DNA of 64,000 bases from Pseudomonadota bacterium (GCA_022566735.1 JADFIG010000001.1:434001-498000), one strand, 5' to 3'. Counted from the first letter of the stretch, positions 1 through 9,969 are shown. Translations and numbers: made by a program. Notes: generated from the letters alone by a model not told the origin.

Positions 1-2
1 CC

Positions 3-467
3 GAGCTGGCCGGCTTCGGCATGAGCGGCGACGCTTACCACATGACCGCGCCCAGCGTGGACGGCCCCAAGCGCTCGATGCTCAATGCCCTGCGCAACGC
101 AGGCCTGAACACGGACCAGGTGCAGTACCTCAACGCGCATGGCACCTCCACGCCGCTGGGCGACGCCAACGAGACCAACGCCATCAAGCTGGCTTTCGGC
201 GACGACGCCCGCAAGCTGGTGGTCAACTCGACCAAGTCCATGACCGGCCACCTGCTGGGCGGCGCGGGCGGCATCGAGTCGGTCTTCACGGTGCTGGCCA
301 TCCACCATCAGATCTCGCCGCCCACGATCAACATCTTCAACCAGGACCCCGACTGCGACCTGGACTACTGCGCCAACACGGCGCGCGAGATGAAGATCGA
401 CGCCGCGCTGAAGAACAACTTCGGCTTCGGCGGCACCAACGGCTCGCTGGTCTTCAAGCGCTTCTGA
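3..467 (+). CDS. fabF: 3-oxoacyl-ACP synthase II, C-terminal part (gene cut by window edge)
   Basis: This is the last ~154 codons of beta-ketoacyl-ACP synthase II, which condenses malonyl-ACP with acyl-ACP in fatty acid elongation in the cytoplasm. The reading frame is open from the window edge, so the N-terminal ~260 residues, including the active-site cysteine, lie outside. Visible thiolase-fold hallmarks are the first catalytic histidine in LNAHGTSTPLGD, the lysine and second histidine in TKSMTGHLLGGAGG, and the C-terminal NNFGFGGTNGSLVF loop. Length and ending match the family. In related genomes acpP lies upstream; here fabF is followed after 22 nt by a small membrane protein and then rpoE. 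Confidence 0.97.
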   Translation, partial: ELAGFGMSGDAYHMTAPSVDGPKRSMLNALRNAGLNTDQVQYLNAHGTSTPLGDANETNAIKLAFGDDARKLVVNSTKSMTGHLLGGAGGIESVFTVLAIHHQISPPTINIFNQDPDCDLDYCANTAREMKIDAALKNNFGFGGTNGSLVFKRF

Positions 468-489
468 GCGCGGCGGGCCACAGTTTCCC

Positions 490-984
490 GTGGCCCGCAC
501 ATCTTCCCCGCCCCCGTCCCGCCGGCTCCAGCTGGCCCCGCTCTTGCGCCCGGCGCAATGGCCGCTGCAGACCTCGCTGGCCGCGCACGCGGGGCTGCGA
601 GGCCTGGGCCATCTGGCGGTGCTGGCCAGTGCGCTGGTCGCCTGGCTGTGGGCCTTGGCCGCCTGGCGTGCCGTCTGGCCTTTGGCCCTGGCGGTGGCCT
701 GGAGCTGGCACCTCGTGCAGGTCTGGCGCCGCTGGCACCGTCCCACCCAGGCGCTGCTGCTGCAATGGCGAACGTCACCCGCCTTGGGGTGGCACGTCCC
801 GCTGTGGGGAGACACCCCCGTCACGGTCCGCTGCGTGTGGGACGGGCAAGGCGTCCTGTTGCTGCGGCTGTCCCGGCCGGACGCCGGTGGCCAGGCCTGG
901 GCCTGGGCCTGGACGCTGGACAACGGTGACCGCGAGGCGCACCAGCTGCGCACGCTGCTCTACCTCCCTGTGGTCGAGGGGTGA
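490..984 (+). CDS. Small membrane protein of unknown function
   Basis: I do not recognise this 164-residue protein. A GTG start follows the fabF stop by 22 nt, with no clear ribosome binding site. Residues about 40-75 form two closely spaced hydrophobic, Trp/Ala/Leu-rich segments (LAVLASALVAWLWALAAW and a second around WPLALAVAWSWHLVQVW), followed by a basic stretch and a soluble C-terminal half of mixed beta character. That topology, a short double-spanning N-terminus with a soluble tail, resembles YgfX-type or DUF-type small inner-membrane proteins, but I see no diagnostic motif. Its place between fabF and rpoE suggests co-transcription with either. Composition matches the neighbours, so there is no sign of transfer. 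Confidence 0.6.
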   Translation: MARTSSPPPSRRLQLAPLLRPAQWPLQTSLAAHAGLRGLGHLAVLASALVAWLWALAAWRAVWPLALAVAWSWHLVQVWRRWHRPTQALLLQWRTSPALGWHVPLWGDTPVTVRCVWDGQGVLLLRLSRPDAGGQAWAWAWTLDNGDREAHQLRTLLYLPVVEG

Positions 985-1111
985 GCCCGCCCGTGGCGCG
1001 CCGGCTGGCGTGATCTGCGAAGCGCCCGTGGCATGATCCCGGCGTGAACCACCCAACATCGCACGGGGCCCGCCCGACGGCCTCTTTCCACCGCTGCCCG
1101 TTGGAGCTGCC

Positions 1112-1819
1112 GTGATGCAGAAAGACCAGGACGACGCTTCTGGTGTGCAGCGACCCGAGCTGACGCCGGCGCCGGGCATCGGTGTGCCTTTGGGCGAGCC
1201 GACCACCGCGGGCGTGGACGACGTGGATGCCGAACTCGTGGCGCGTGTCCAGCGGGGGGATCAGCGGGCCTTCGAGATGCTGGTCGTGATGTACCAGCGC
1301 CGCATCGAGCGCCTGATCGCGCGCATGGTCCGCGATGTGGACCTGGTCGAGGACATCGCCCAGGAAACCTTCATCCGTGCCTACCGGGCCCTGCCAGGCT
1401 TCCGCGGCGAGAGCGCCTTCTACACCTGGCTCTACCGCATCGCCGTGAACACCGCCAAGAAGGCGATGATCGGGCTGCGCCGTGATCCGCTGCTGACCGA
1501 GGCGGCACTGGGAGGTGCGTCCGACGACGAGGACGACGCCCTGGCCGTGGACCGCGACCTCAGCGATGGCGAAACCCCGGAGTCCGTGCTGGCCAGCCGC
1601 CAGGTGGCCGAGGCCGTCAATGCCGCGGTGGCCGCGCTGTCGGAGGACCTGCGCCAGGCCATCACCCTGCGCGAGATCGAGGGCATGAGCTACGAGGAAA
1701 TCGCCGAACTGATGCACTGCCCGATCGGCACGGTGCGTTCCCGCATTTTCCGCGCCCGCGAAGCGATTGCGGCGCGTTTGCGCCCCTTGCTGGACACCCG
1801 CGAGGGGGAGCGGTGGTGA
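1112..1819 (+). CDS. rpoE: RNA polymerase sigma factor RpoE (sigma-E, ECF family)
   Basis: Extracytoplasmic-function sigma factor that directs RNA polymerase to envelope-stress genes. The 235-residue protein has region 2 at about 50-120, with DLVEDIAQETFIRAYRALP followed by the aromatic-rich YTWLYRIAVNTAKK stretch, and region 4 at about 170-225, with LREIEGMSYEEIAELM and then CPIGTVRSRIFRARE, the helix-turn-helix for the -35 element. A roughly 40-residue acidic N-terminal extension makes it longer than the ~190-residue E. coli protein. The start is GTG 1112 or ATG 1115. It lies upstream of rseA and mucD, the usual sigma-E arrangement, so it is presumably held at the membrane by RseA and released by regulated proteolysis. 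Confidence 0.96.
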   Translation: MMQKDQDDASGVQRPELTPAPGIGVPLGEPTTAGVDDVDAELVARVQRGDQRAFEMLVVMYQRRIERLIARMVRDVDLVEDIAQETFIRAYRALPGFRGESAFYTWLYRIAVNTAKKAMIGLRRDPLLTEAALGGASDDEDDALAVDRDLSDGETPESVLASRQVAEAVNAAVAALSEDLRQAITLREIEGMSYEEIAELMHCPIGTVRSRIFRAREAIAARLRPLLDTREGERW

Positions 1820-1883
1820 GGCGCTCCCAGGGTGCGCTCCCTGGGCGTGGCCCTTTTTGTGTGTGCCATGTGCGCCAAGGGTG

Positions 1884-1911
1884 GGAACTTTTGCTTCTCA
1901 GGCCGATCCAT
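1884..1911 (+). promoter_or_regulatory. Possible sigma-E type -35 element ahead of rseA
   Basis: GGAACTT at 1884-1890 is a perfect match to the -35 half of sigma-E promoters. At the expected 16-nt spacing the -10 position reads TCCA, a weak match to the TCTGA/TCTAA type. It sits in the 149-nt gap between rpoE and rseA. Only the -35 half is convincing. Confidence 0.3.
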
Positions 1912-1968
1912 CCAGGGCGGTGCCGCGGATGCGGCTGCGCGCAACTTCAGTGACAGGAGTGTCGACAC

Positions 1969-2664
1969 ATGTCTGAGATCCTTTCGGCCCTGAGCGACGG
2001 CCAGGCCACCCCGGAAGAAGCCGCCCGGGCCACTGCCGCGTGGCGGGACGATCCTCAGGCGCGTGCCACATGGCACCGCTACCAACTCATCGGCGATGCC
2101 CTGCGTTCGCCCGAGCTGCTCCAGGCCTCTGACGGCGCGGCCTTCCTGCAAGGCTTCCGCGCCCGCCTGGCCCAGGAGCCGGTGGTTCTGGCGCCCCAGC
2201 AGTTGCATGCGCCCGATGTGTCGGCGGTGCGTCATGGTGCGGTCCTGGAAGCCGCCCCGGTGCTCAAGCGCCGCCCCTGGACCGGGCCGGCCGCCGTGGC
2301 CGCCAGTTTCCTGCTGCTGGTGGGCCTGATGGCCTCCAACCTGGGTGGCGTGGGTGGAGGTGCCTCGGACGGCCGCGATGGCGTGCTGGCCCTGAGCCCG
2401 GTGTCGTCATGGCAAGGCGCGGAGGCGGGCCTGGTGGCCTCGTCGCTGGGGGCCTCGGGGCGTGCGCGCCTGGAGTCGACCCAGGGCATGGGTGCCTCCT
2501 TCGACAACACCGACCAGACCGAGGGCGTGCTCATCCGGGACCCCCGCGTGGAGCCCGTGCTGAGCCTGCAGCGCCCCATGGTGATCGACCCGCCGGGCGC
2601 GAGCTTCTCCTCGACGGGCCCGGAGCCCGGCCTGTTGCGTCAGGTGGGCTATTCGGCGCCCTGA
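1969..2664 (+). CDS. rseA: Anti-sigma-E factor RseA
   Basis: Single-pass inner-membrane protein whose cytoplasmic N-terminus sequesters RpoE. The 231-residue product starts with the classic RseA_N pattern (ILSALSDGQATPEEAARA, then ATWHRYQLIGDALRS), followed by a hydrophobic segment at about residues 105-125 (AAVAASFLLLVGLMASNLG), and ends in a periplasmic Gly/Ser-rich tail finishing with an LRQVGYSAP-like stretch. The start is supported by GGAG at 1956-1959, 9 nt upstream. Envelope stress would trigger cleavage by DegS and RseP type proteases. The next gene in the usual order, rseB, is not present; mucD follows 300 nt later. Confidence 0.9.
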   Translation: MSEILSALSDGQATPEEAARATAAWRDDPQARATWHRYQLIGDALRSPELLQASDGAAFLQGFRARLAQEPVVLAPQQLHAPDVSAVRHGAVLEAAPVLKRRPWTGPAAVAASFLLLVGLMASNLGGVGGGASDGRDGVLALSPVSSWQGAEAGLVASSLGASGRARLESTQGMGASFDNTDQTEGVLIRDPRVEPVLSLQRPMVIDPPGASFSSTGPEPGLLRQVGYSAP

Positions 2665-2964
2665 CCGAGGGGGCGCCAGCCCCTTGAAATCCGGGCACCC
2701 GCCCCCCAATTCGCCGCGGTGGCGTCGGCGCTTGCCGCGGCGAGCCCATGGTGGGGGAAGGGGAGGCTCCCAGCGACTGTCGGCACGGTTTACCGAGTTT
2801 TACCTGCCGAAAGCTGTTGGGGAGTGAACCGTCGTCGCACCATGCGACTCCGACGTTACATCCGTGCCGGCATGAGCATCTGAGACATCCGTCGTGGTGT
2901 TTTCACAGTGCCTGCTGCAACATCGCTGTTTTCCCTTGTCACTTCGCCAAAGAGGTCCATGCCC
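2665..2964. other. Gene-free gap between rseA and mucD, where rseB would be expected
   Basis: No frame in this 300-nt stretch encodes anything resembling MucB/RseB, intact or decayed. The only structured element I see is a 6-bp inverted repeat, GTCGCA-cca-TGCGAC, at 2834-2848. The gap must hold the mucD ribosome binding site (AGAGG, 2951-2955) and possibly a mucD promoter, but I cannot point to a convincing -35/-10 pair. Confidence 0.6.
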
Positions 2965-4545
2965 ATGTCGTCTCCCGTGACTGCTGCTCCCATGCCGTCT
3001 GTGATCCGTCGCACCCTGGTTGTGGGTGCCGTGGTGTCGGCCGTCGGGTTGGTGCTCAGTTCCAGCCTGTTCCCGCACGCCTCCCAGGCCCAGCCGGCCG
3101 CTGCCGTGGCTGCGACTGCGCCCGCTGCGGTCGTGCCGCCGCCAGCGACGCCGCCCGCCAGCAACGCGCCCCTGCTCGTCAAAGGCTTGCCCGATTTCAC
3201 CGAGCTGGTCGAGAAGGTCGGCCCCTCGGTGGTCAGCATCCGCACCACGCAGCGCGTGGCCGAGGAAGCTGGCGAGGGCGACGAGGCCGACGCCCAGATG
3301 CGCGAGTTCTTCAAGCGCTTCTTCGGCGTGCCCATGCCGGAGCAGCGTCGCGGCACGCCCGGTGCCCCGAACGCGCCCAAGCGCGGCAGCGAGCAGGGCG
3401 AGGAGCGCCCCCGCGGCGTGGGCTCGGGCTTCATCCTCAGTGGCGATGGCTACGTCATGACCAACGCCCACGTGGTGGATGGCGCCGACGAGGTCTACGT
3501 CAACCTGACCGACAAGCGCGAGTTCAAGGCCAAGGTGGTGGGCGCCGACAAGCGCACCGACGTTGCCGTGCTCAAGATCGAGGCCAAGGGCCTGCCTGCG
3601 GTGTCCGTCGGCGAAGTCAGCCGCCTCAGGGTGGGCGAATGGGTCATGGCCATCGGCACGCCCTTCGGCCTGGAAAACACCGTGACGGCCGGCATCGTCA
3701 GTGCCAAGGCGCGCGACACCGGCGAAGAGATCCGCTTCATCCAGACCGACGTGGCCGTCAACCCCGGCAACTCCGGCGGCCCGCTGATCAACATGCGCGG
3801 CGAGGTGGTGGGCATCAACTCGCAGATCCTCAGCCGCTCGGGCGGCTTCATGGGCATCTCGCTGTCCATCCCCATCGACGATGCCGTGAAGGTGGCCGAC
3901 CAGCTGCGTGCGGGTGGCAAGGTCATCCGTGGCCGCATCGGCGTGTCCATCGGCCCGGTCTCCAAGGACGTGGCCGAGTCCATCGGCCTGGGCAAGGCGC
4001 AGGGCGCGATGGTCAATGGCGTCGAGCCGGGCACGCCGGCCGACAAGGCGGGCATCGAGGCGGGCGACATCATCACCCAGTTCAATGGCCAGGTCATCGA
4101 CAAGGCGGCGGATCTGCCGCGCCTGGTGGCCGCCACCAAGCCGGGCACCAGGAGCACCCTGAAGGTGTTCCGCCGGGGCGCCTACAAGGACCTGAGCGTG
4201 ACGGTGGGTGAGTTGGACGCGCCCAGGGCCAAGGCCGAAGGGGCGGACGCGGCACCGAAGGCGGTGTCGAGCGCGGCGCTGGGCCTCAAGGTCTCGGACC
4301 TGAGCGCGGCCCAGAAGCGCGAGTTGCGCCAGAGCGGCGGCGTGCTGGTGGACGAGGCCCAGGGGCCGGCCGCCCGTGCCGGCCTGCGCGCGGGCGACAT
4401 CATCCTGGCGGTGGCCAATGTGCAGATCGCCTCGGGCAAGGAGTTCGAGTCGGTGCTCGCCAAGGTGGAAAAGGGCCGCGCGGTGAGTGTGCTGGTGCGC
4501 CGCGGCGAATGGGCGCAGTACGCGGTGATCCGCCCGGCGCAGTGA
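2965..4545 (+). CDS. mucD: Periplasmic serine endoprotease MucD/DegP (HtrA family)
   Basis: Periplasmic protease and chaperone that clears misfolded envelope proteins. I start it at ATG 2965 because AGAGG (2951-2955) sits 9 nt upstream; ATG 2959 and GTG 2908 are in frame too. From 2965 the protein has 526 residues. There is an export signal with a hydrophobic core (LVVGAVVSAVGLVLSSSLF) ending near HASQAQ. The trypsin-like domain has the triad H169 (TNAHVV), D199 (RTDVAVLK) and S270 (PGNSGGPL). Two PDZ domains follow, each with a GDIIxxxN-type core (AGDIITQFNG and AGDIILAVAN). Domain order and length match DegP/MucD. A terminator-like hairpin lies 36 nt downstream, so the sigma-E unit probably ends here. 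Confidence 0.96.
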   Translation: MSSPVTAAPMPSVIRRTLVVGAVVSAVGLVLSSSLFPHASQAQPAAAVAATAPAAVVPPPATPPASNAPLLVKGLPDFTELVEKVGPSVVSIRTTQRVAEEAGEGDEADAQMREFFKRFFGVPMPEQRRGTPGAPNAPKRGSEQGEERPRGVGSGFILSGDGYVMTNAHVVDGADEVYVNLTDKREFKAKVVGADKRTDVAVLKIEAKGLPAVSVGEVSRLRVGEWVMAIGTPFGLENTVTAGIVSAKARDTGEEIRFIQTDVAVNPGNSGGPLINMRGEVVGINSQILSRSGGFMGISLSIPIDDAVKVADQLRAGGKVIRGRIGVSIGPVSKDVAESIGLGKAQGAMVNGVEPGTPADKAGIEAGDIITQFNGQVIDKAADLPRLVAATKPGTRSTLKVFRRGAYKDLSVTVGELDAPRAKAEGADAAPKAVSSAALGLKVSDLSAAQKRELRQSGGVLVDEAQGPAARAGLRAGDIILAVANVQIASGKEFESVLAKVEKGRAVSVLVRRGEWAQYAVIRPAQ

Positions 4546-4580
4546 GCGTGCGCAGGCTCGGGTAAATCCTGAGCAGTTTG

Positions 4581-4616
4581 AGGGGTTGTTGAGGTGTCTC
4601 GGCAACCCCTTTGTCT
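4581..4616 (+). terminator. Intrinsic terminator after mucD
   Basis: An 8-bp stem, AGGGGTTG (4581-4588) with CAACCCCT (4603-4610), has an inner GAG-gtgt-CTC extension and is followed by TTGTCTTGG. The U-tract is imperfect. Confidence 0.7.
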
Positions 4617-4830
4617 TGGCGCCCGCTGTTGATAACTCGCTTGACGTGCGGGGAAGCGACCGAGAATCTGGCTACAATCGCACCCGGCCATCCCTGCGAA
4701 AGACCCTCGAAAATGGGTCAGAGTTGCTCACAAACGCTTGTTGAAAAGCTGTGCATAACTCATGTGGAGGCCGCGCAACGCCACCCCCGCTCACCGGCAA
4801 ACAGCCTGTCTTGAGGGCTCCTTCTGTACA
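4617..4830. other. Upstream region of lepA: no gene, DnaA-box-like sites
   Basis: This gap after the mucD terminator contains TACAAT at 4673-4678, but the nearest good -35 (TTGACG, 4641-4646) is 26 nt away, too far for a normal sigma-70 promoter. Two DnaA-box-like 9-mers lie on the minus strand: TTATCAACA (4627-4635) and TTATGCACA (4750-4758). A short hairpin, GACCC-N8-GGGTC, lies near 4700. No coding sequence is apparent. Confidence 0.4.
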
Positions 4831-4904
4831 ATGGAGGTCCAACAAGCAGTTGCCATACGTTTTTGTTGGAAGGCGCGTCACTCCTTTGGACGTGCCTTTT
4901 TTTT

Positions 4905-4908
<4 letters not shown>
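4831..4908 (+). CDS. Possible 25-residue leader peptide overlapping the lepA start
   Basis: ATG 4831 opens a 25-codon frame ([11 protein letters not shown] then [14 protein letters not shown]) whose TGA stop (4906-4908) overlaps the lepA ATG (4905-4907) as ATGA, the usual arrangement for translational coupling. The last codons are read through a terminator-like hairpin and its T-run. A weak GAGGG at 4813-4817 lies 13 nt before the ATG. Against it: the frame is very short, there is no strong ribosome binding site, and TACAAT at 4827-4832 could instead be a promoter -10, in which case this ATG would not be transcribed from it. Confidence 0.35.
4838..4904 (+). promoter_or_regulatory. Tandem hairpins with terminator signature directly before lepA
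   Basis: Two adjacent stems fill the space before the lepA ATG. Stem 1 is TCCAACAA (4838-4845) with TTGTTGGA (4863-4870), 8 bp, perfect. Stem 2 is AAGGCGCGTC (4870-4879) with GACGTGCCTT (4889-4898), 10 bp with one G-T, 9-nt loop. Stem 2 is followed by an unbroken T-run that ends at 4904, one base before the ATG. This is the textbook shape of an intrinsic terminator, placed where lepA should have a Shine-Dalgarno sequence. It could end an upstream small transcript or act as a lepA attenuator. Confidence 0.6.
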
Positions 4909-6713
<1,805 letters not shown>

Positions 6714-6728
6714 CACCCTGGAAGATTG

Positions 6729-7700
6729 ATGAGTCTGATCACTGCTCTGTTTTATGCGGCCCTGGCCGTGTACCTGGGAGGCTGGTACACCGGTCAATGG
6801 CACGGCAACTTCTCTTTGCTGTTGTTCGTGATGTCGGTGGTCACGCTGCTGTATTGGCTGGCCGAGCGCTACAAGTTCCGCCCCGAGCGCGAGGCCGCGG
6901 CAGCCAAGCTGGTGCAGGACGACCAGTCGCGCCGCGCGACCCTGGCCTTGCGCGGCATCGACCAGGTGGACGGCAACGTCATCATCGCGCGCGACAAGCT
7001 GCTGATGCAGCCCTGGTGGCTGGACTGGACCGCCGGTCTGTTCCCGGTGATCTGCGCGGTCTTCCTGATGCGCTCCTTCCTGTTCGAGCCGTTCAAGATC
7101 CCCTCGGGTTCGATGATCCCGACGCTGCTGGTGGGCGACCTCATCCTGGTCAACAAGTTCCACTACGGCATCCGCCTGCCGGTGATCAACAAGAAGGTCT
7201 TCGACAACCACGACCCCGAGCGTGGCGATGTGGTGGTGTTCCGCTACCCGGTCAACCCGGACCTGGACTACATCAAGCGCGTCATCGGGGTGCCCGGCGA
7301 CACGGTGGCCTACCTGAACAAGCGCCTGCTGATCAATGGCACGCCCATCGAGCAGACGCCGCTGGCCGAGTATTACGACGCCGACAGCCTGCGCTATTCC
7401 TTCCAGTTCAGCGAGCAGCTGATGGGCCACGAACACCGCATCCTGGTCGACAAGGACCGCCCGCCCTTCGTGCCGCCGCAGGCCATCGAGGACTTTCCCC
7501 TGAAGGACAACTGTCGCTACAGTGGCGAAGGCGTGGTCTGCAAGGTGCCACCCGGACACTATTTCGTGATGGGCGACAACCGCGACAATTCCCAGGACTC
7601 GCGCTTCTGGGGCTTCGTGCCCGACCAGAACCTGGTGGGCAGGGCTTTCGTCATCTGGATGAATTTCAGTGACGTCAAGCGCATTGGCCGTTTCCACTGA
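6729..7700 (+). CDS. lepB: Signal peptidase I
   Basis: Inner-membrane serine protease that removes signal peptides from secreted proteins. It has 323 residues from ATG 6729 (TTG 6726 is an in-frame alternative), with GGAAG just upstream. Two hydrophobic N-terminal segments (about 1-20 and 28-45) and a further segment near 100-115 precede the catalytic domain. The Ser-Lys dyad is S128 in KIPSGSMIPTL and K183 in YIKRVIGVPGD; GHYFVMGDNRDNSQDSRFWG is the conserved box E. It follows lepA by 15 nt and precedes DUF4845, as in related beta- and gammaproteobacteria. Confidence 0.97.
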   Translation: MSLITALFYAALAVYLGGWYTGQWHGNFSLLLFVMSVVTLLYWLAERYKFRPEREAAAAKLVQDDQSRRATLALRGIDQVDGNVIIARDKLLMQPWWLDWTAGLFPVICAVFLMRSFLFEPFKIPSGSMIPTLLVGDLILVNKFHYGIRLPVINKKVFDNHDPERGDVVVFRYPVNPDLDYIKRVIGVPGDTVAYLNKRLLINGTPIEQTPLAEYYDADSLRYSFQFSEQLMGHEHRILVDKDRPPFVPPQAIEDFPLKDNCRYSGEGVVCKVPPGHYFVMGDNRDNSQDSRFWGFVPDQNLVGRAFVIWMNFSDVKRIGRFH

Positions 7701-7715
7701 ACGAGGACCGACACG

Positions 7716-8087
7716 ATGAACCGGATGCCCCGTCAAGCCCGTGCTCAGCAGGGCTTCACCTTGATCGGACTGCTGTTCTGGGCGGTGATCATCTGCTCGC
7801 TGGCCCTGCTGGTGATGAAGGTGGCGCCCGCGGTGTCGGAGTACCGCACCATCCAGGGCATGGTCAACAAGGCCGCACGCGAAGGCGGCTCGACCGTGGC
7901 GGAGATCCGCGCGGCCTACGACCGCTACATCCAGATCGAGTATGGCGTCGAGGCCATCAAGTCCGGGCGTGAGCTGGACATCTCCAAGGAAAACGACAAG
8001 GTGGTGATCCGATTCGCGTACGACAAGGAGATCCCGCTGGTCGATCCGGTCTTCCTGGTCATCAAGTTCAAGGGCGAGTCGAAGTGA
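7716..8087 (+). CDS. DUF4845 membrane protein
   Basis: This 123-residue protein has an N-terminal pilin-like segment: QQGFTLIGLLFWAVIICSLALL resembles a type IV prepilin N-terminus (GFTLI followed by a hydrophobic helix), but the position-5 residue is I, not E, so it is probably just an anchored protein. The rest matches the DUF4845 pattern found between lepB and rnc in betaproteobacteria. Function is not established. Its stop overlaps the rnc GTG, which implies coupled translation. A GAGGA ribosome binding site lies about 8 nt before the ATG. Confidence 0.85.
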   Translation: MNRMPRQARAQQGFTLIGLLFWAVIICSLALLVMKVAPAVSEYRTIQGMVNKAAREGGSTVAEIRAAYDRYIQIEYGVEAIKSGRELDISKENDKVVIRFAYDKEIPLVDPVFLVIKFKGESK

Positions 8088-8899
8088 AACCGTCCCCCGC
8101 CGAGGCGGTGGCTTCGGCGCTGGGGTCGCCGGCCATGGACCTGCGCACCTTGCAGCAGGGCCTGGGCCATGAGTTTGCCCAGCCGGGCTTGCTGCAGCGT
8201 GCGCTGACGCACAAGAGCTTCTGTCAGGACCATTACGAGCGCCTGGAGTTCCTGGGCGACGCGGTGCTGGACCTGGGCATTTCCGACCTGCTCTACACGC
8301 GGTTCGCGCAAAGTGCCGAAGGGGATCTCACCCGGGTGCGTGCCCACCTGGTGCGCCAGGACATGCTGCACCGGCTGGCCGTGCAGTTGGGCTTGCCCGC
8401 CGTGTTGCGCCTGAGCGAGGGCGAGGCCAAGGGCGGTGGCGCGCAGCGTCCGTCCATCCTGGCCGATGCGCTGGAGGCCATCATCGGGGCCGTCTACCTG
8501 GATGCCGGCTTCGACGCCGCGCGTGCGCTGGTCGTGCGCCTGTTCGAGCCGGTGCTGGCCGAAACCCGGCAGGAGAGCTGGAGCAAGGACGCCAAGACCG
8601 CCTTGCAGGAATGGCTGCAGGCGCGCAAGATGCCCGTGCCGACCTACCGCATCGATGCCACCCGCGGCAAGGCGCACGAGCAGGTGTTCGTGGTGGCGTG
8701 CGAGATGCCTGACCTGGGCTTGTCGTTCCTGGGCGAAGGCCTGTCGCGCCGAGCCGCCGAGCAGGTGGCCGCCCAGGTGGCGCTGGAGCGCGTGGAGGCA
8801 CTGAGCCCTGCCGACCTCAAGGCCGCCCGGCCCGCCGCGGCCAGCGTGCCTGCCCCGACTGTGGTGGTGCGCAAGGCGCGTGCCCCCAAATTGTCGTGA
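8084..8899 (+). CDS. rnc: Ribonuclease III
   Basis: Double-strand-specific endoribonuclease that processes rRNA precursors and some mRNAs. The 271-residue product starts at a GTG overlapping the previous stop (GTGA); a later ATG at 8135 ([11 protein letters not shown]) would give the more typical length. The family signature [20 protein letters not shown] carries the metal-binding Glu and Asp, and a second acidic site lies in [19 protein letters not shown]. The double-stranded RNA-binding domain is at about 170-235 ([13 protein letters not shown] onward). A 35-residue Ala/Pro-rich tail follows. It overlaps era by 4 nt, the classic rnc-era operon. Confidence 0.97.
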   Translation: MKPSPAEAVASALGSPAMDLRTLQQGLGHEFAQPGLLQRALTHKSFCQDHYERLEFLGDAVLDLGISDLLYTRFAQSAEGDLTRVRAHLVRQDMLHRLAVQLGLPAVLRLSEGEAKGGGAQRPSILADALEAIIGAVYLDAGFDAARALVVRLFEPVLAETRQESWSKDAKTALQEWLQARKMPVPTYRIDATRGKAHEQVFVVACEMPDLGLSFLGEGLSRRAAEQVAAQVALERVEALSPADLKAARPAAASVPAPTVVVRKARAPKLS

Positions 8900-9969
8900 A
8901 CCGACGTCCCCGAACCGATTTCCCCGAACCGTCCGATCCCATGCCCAAGTCCCCCGCCGATGACGTGAACCCCTCGCTCGACCAGATGCTGGCCAGGCTG
9001 TCCATGGCCCGCAGCGGCGAAGGCGAGGGTGGGGCGGCGGTGCCTGCCTCGCAGCAGCGCTGTGGCCTCATCGCCATCGTCGGGCGGCCCAATGTCGGCA
9101 AGTCCACGCTGCTCAATGCGCTGGTGGGGCAGAAGGTGTCGATCACCTCGCGCAAGGCCCAGACCACGCGACACCGCATCACCGGCATCTGCACCGAAGG
9201 CGACACGCAGTTCGTGTTTGTCGACACGCCCGGTTTCCAGACCCGCCACACCGTGCGGGGCACGGCGGCGCTCAACCGCAACCTGAACAAGACCGTGCAG
9301 GCCACGCTGTCGGATGTGGCGGTGGTGCTCTTCCTGGTGGAAGCCGGCCGTTTCGGCCCGGACGATGCCCAGGTGCTGGCCCTGCTGCCCAAGGACCGCC
9401 CGGTGCTGCTGGTGGCCAACAAGCTCGACCTGGTGCATCGCCGCGAGGACCTCTTCCCCTGGCTGCAGGCCATGCAGGAGCGCCACCCCTTCGCAGAGTT
9501 CGTGCCGCTGTCGGCCAAGAAGGAAGACGACACCCGCCGGCTGCTGGACATCGTGCGGCCCTACCTGCCCGAGCAGGCCTGGTGGTACGACCCCGAGGCC
9601 CTGACCGACCGCACCGACCGTTTCCTGGCCAGCGAGATCATCCGCGAGAAGCTGTTCCGGCTCACCGGCGATGAGCTGCCCTACACCTCGACGGTGGTCA
9701 TCGACCAGTACACCGACGAGCCGCCTCCGCCCGGCAAGCCCAAGGCCACCGGCCTGGTGCGCATTGCCGCGACCATCATCGTCGAGCGCGAGCAGCACAA
9801 GGGCATGGTGATTGGCGACAAGGGCGAGCGCCTCAAGCGCATCGGCACCGAGGCGCGCACCGAGCTGGAGCGCCTGCTGGGCCAGAAGGTGTTCCTGGAG
9901 GTCTGGGTGAAGGTGCGCTCCGGCTGGGCCGACGACGATGCCCGCCTGCGCACCTACGGCTACGAGTGA
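8896..9969 (+). CDS. era: GTPase Era, 16S rRNA maturation and 30S assembly
   Basis: Essential GTPase that binds the 3' end of 16S rRNA during small-subunit maturation. The GTPase domain begins near residue 57 with [21 protein letters not shown] (G1), then [20 protein letters not shown] (G3) and NKLDLV (G4). The KH domain lies at about 255-345, with the [15 protein letters not shown] loop, and the protein ends LRTYGYE. At 357 residues it is longer than the ~300-residue norm because of a ~55-residue N-terminal extension; ATG 8941 would trim 15 of these. The GTG 8896 start overlaps the rnc stop as GTGA. Confidence 0.96.
   Translation: MNRRPRTDFPEPSDPMPKSPADDVNPSLDQMLARLSMARSGEGEGGAAVPASQQRCGLIAIVGRPNVGKSTLLNALVGQKVSITSRKAQTTRHRITGICTEGDTQFVFVDTPGFQTRHTVRGTAALNRNLNKTVQATLSDVAVVLFLVEAGRFGPDDAQVLALLPKDRPVLLVANKLDLVHRREDLFPWLQAMQERHPFAEFVPLSAKKEDDTRRLLDIVRPYLPEQAWWYDPEALTDRTDRFLASEIIREKLFRLTGDELPYTSTVVIDQYTDEPPPPGKPKATGLVRIAATIIVEREQHKGMVIGDKGERLKRIGTEARTELERLLGQKVFLEVWVKVRSGWADDDARLRTYGYE

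Noticed and set aside
2748..4211. Long plus-strand frame across mucD that could have hidden rseB
   Set aside because: Its sequence is Arg/Gly/His-rich shadow coding of mucD, with no MucB/RseB features in the 2748-2964 part.
4641..4678. TTGACG and TACAAT as a lepA promoter
   Set aside because: The spacer is 26 nt, well beyond 16-18, so the two hexamers cannot form one sigma-70 promoter.
4617..4830. Possible replication origin from two DnaA-like boxes
   Set aside because: No dnaA, dnaN, gidA or AT-rich unwinding region; two loose matches are too few.
7716..8087. DUF4845 protein as a type IV prepilin because of its GFTLI-like N-terminus
   Set aside because: The prepilin Glu at +5 is missing (I instead), and the gene sits in a lepB-rnc operon.
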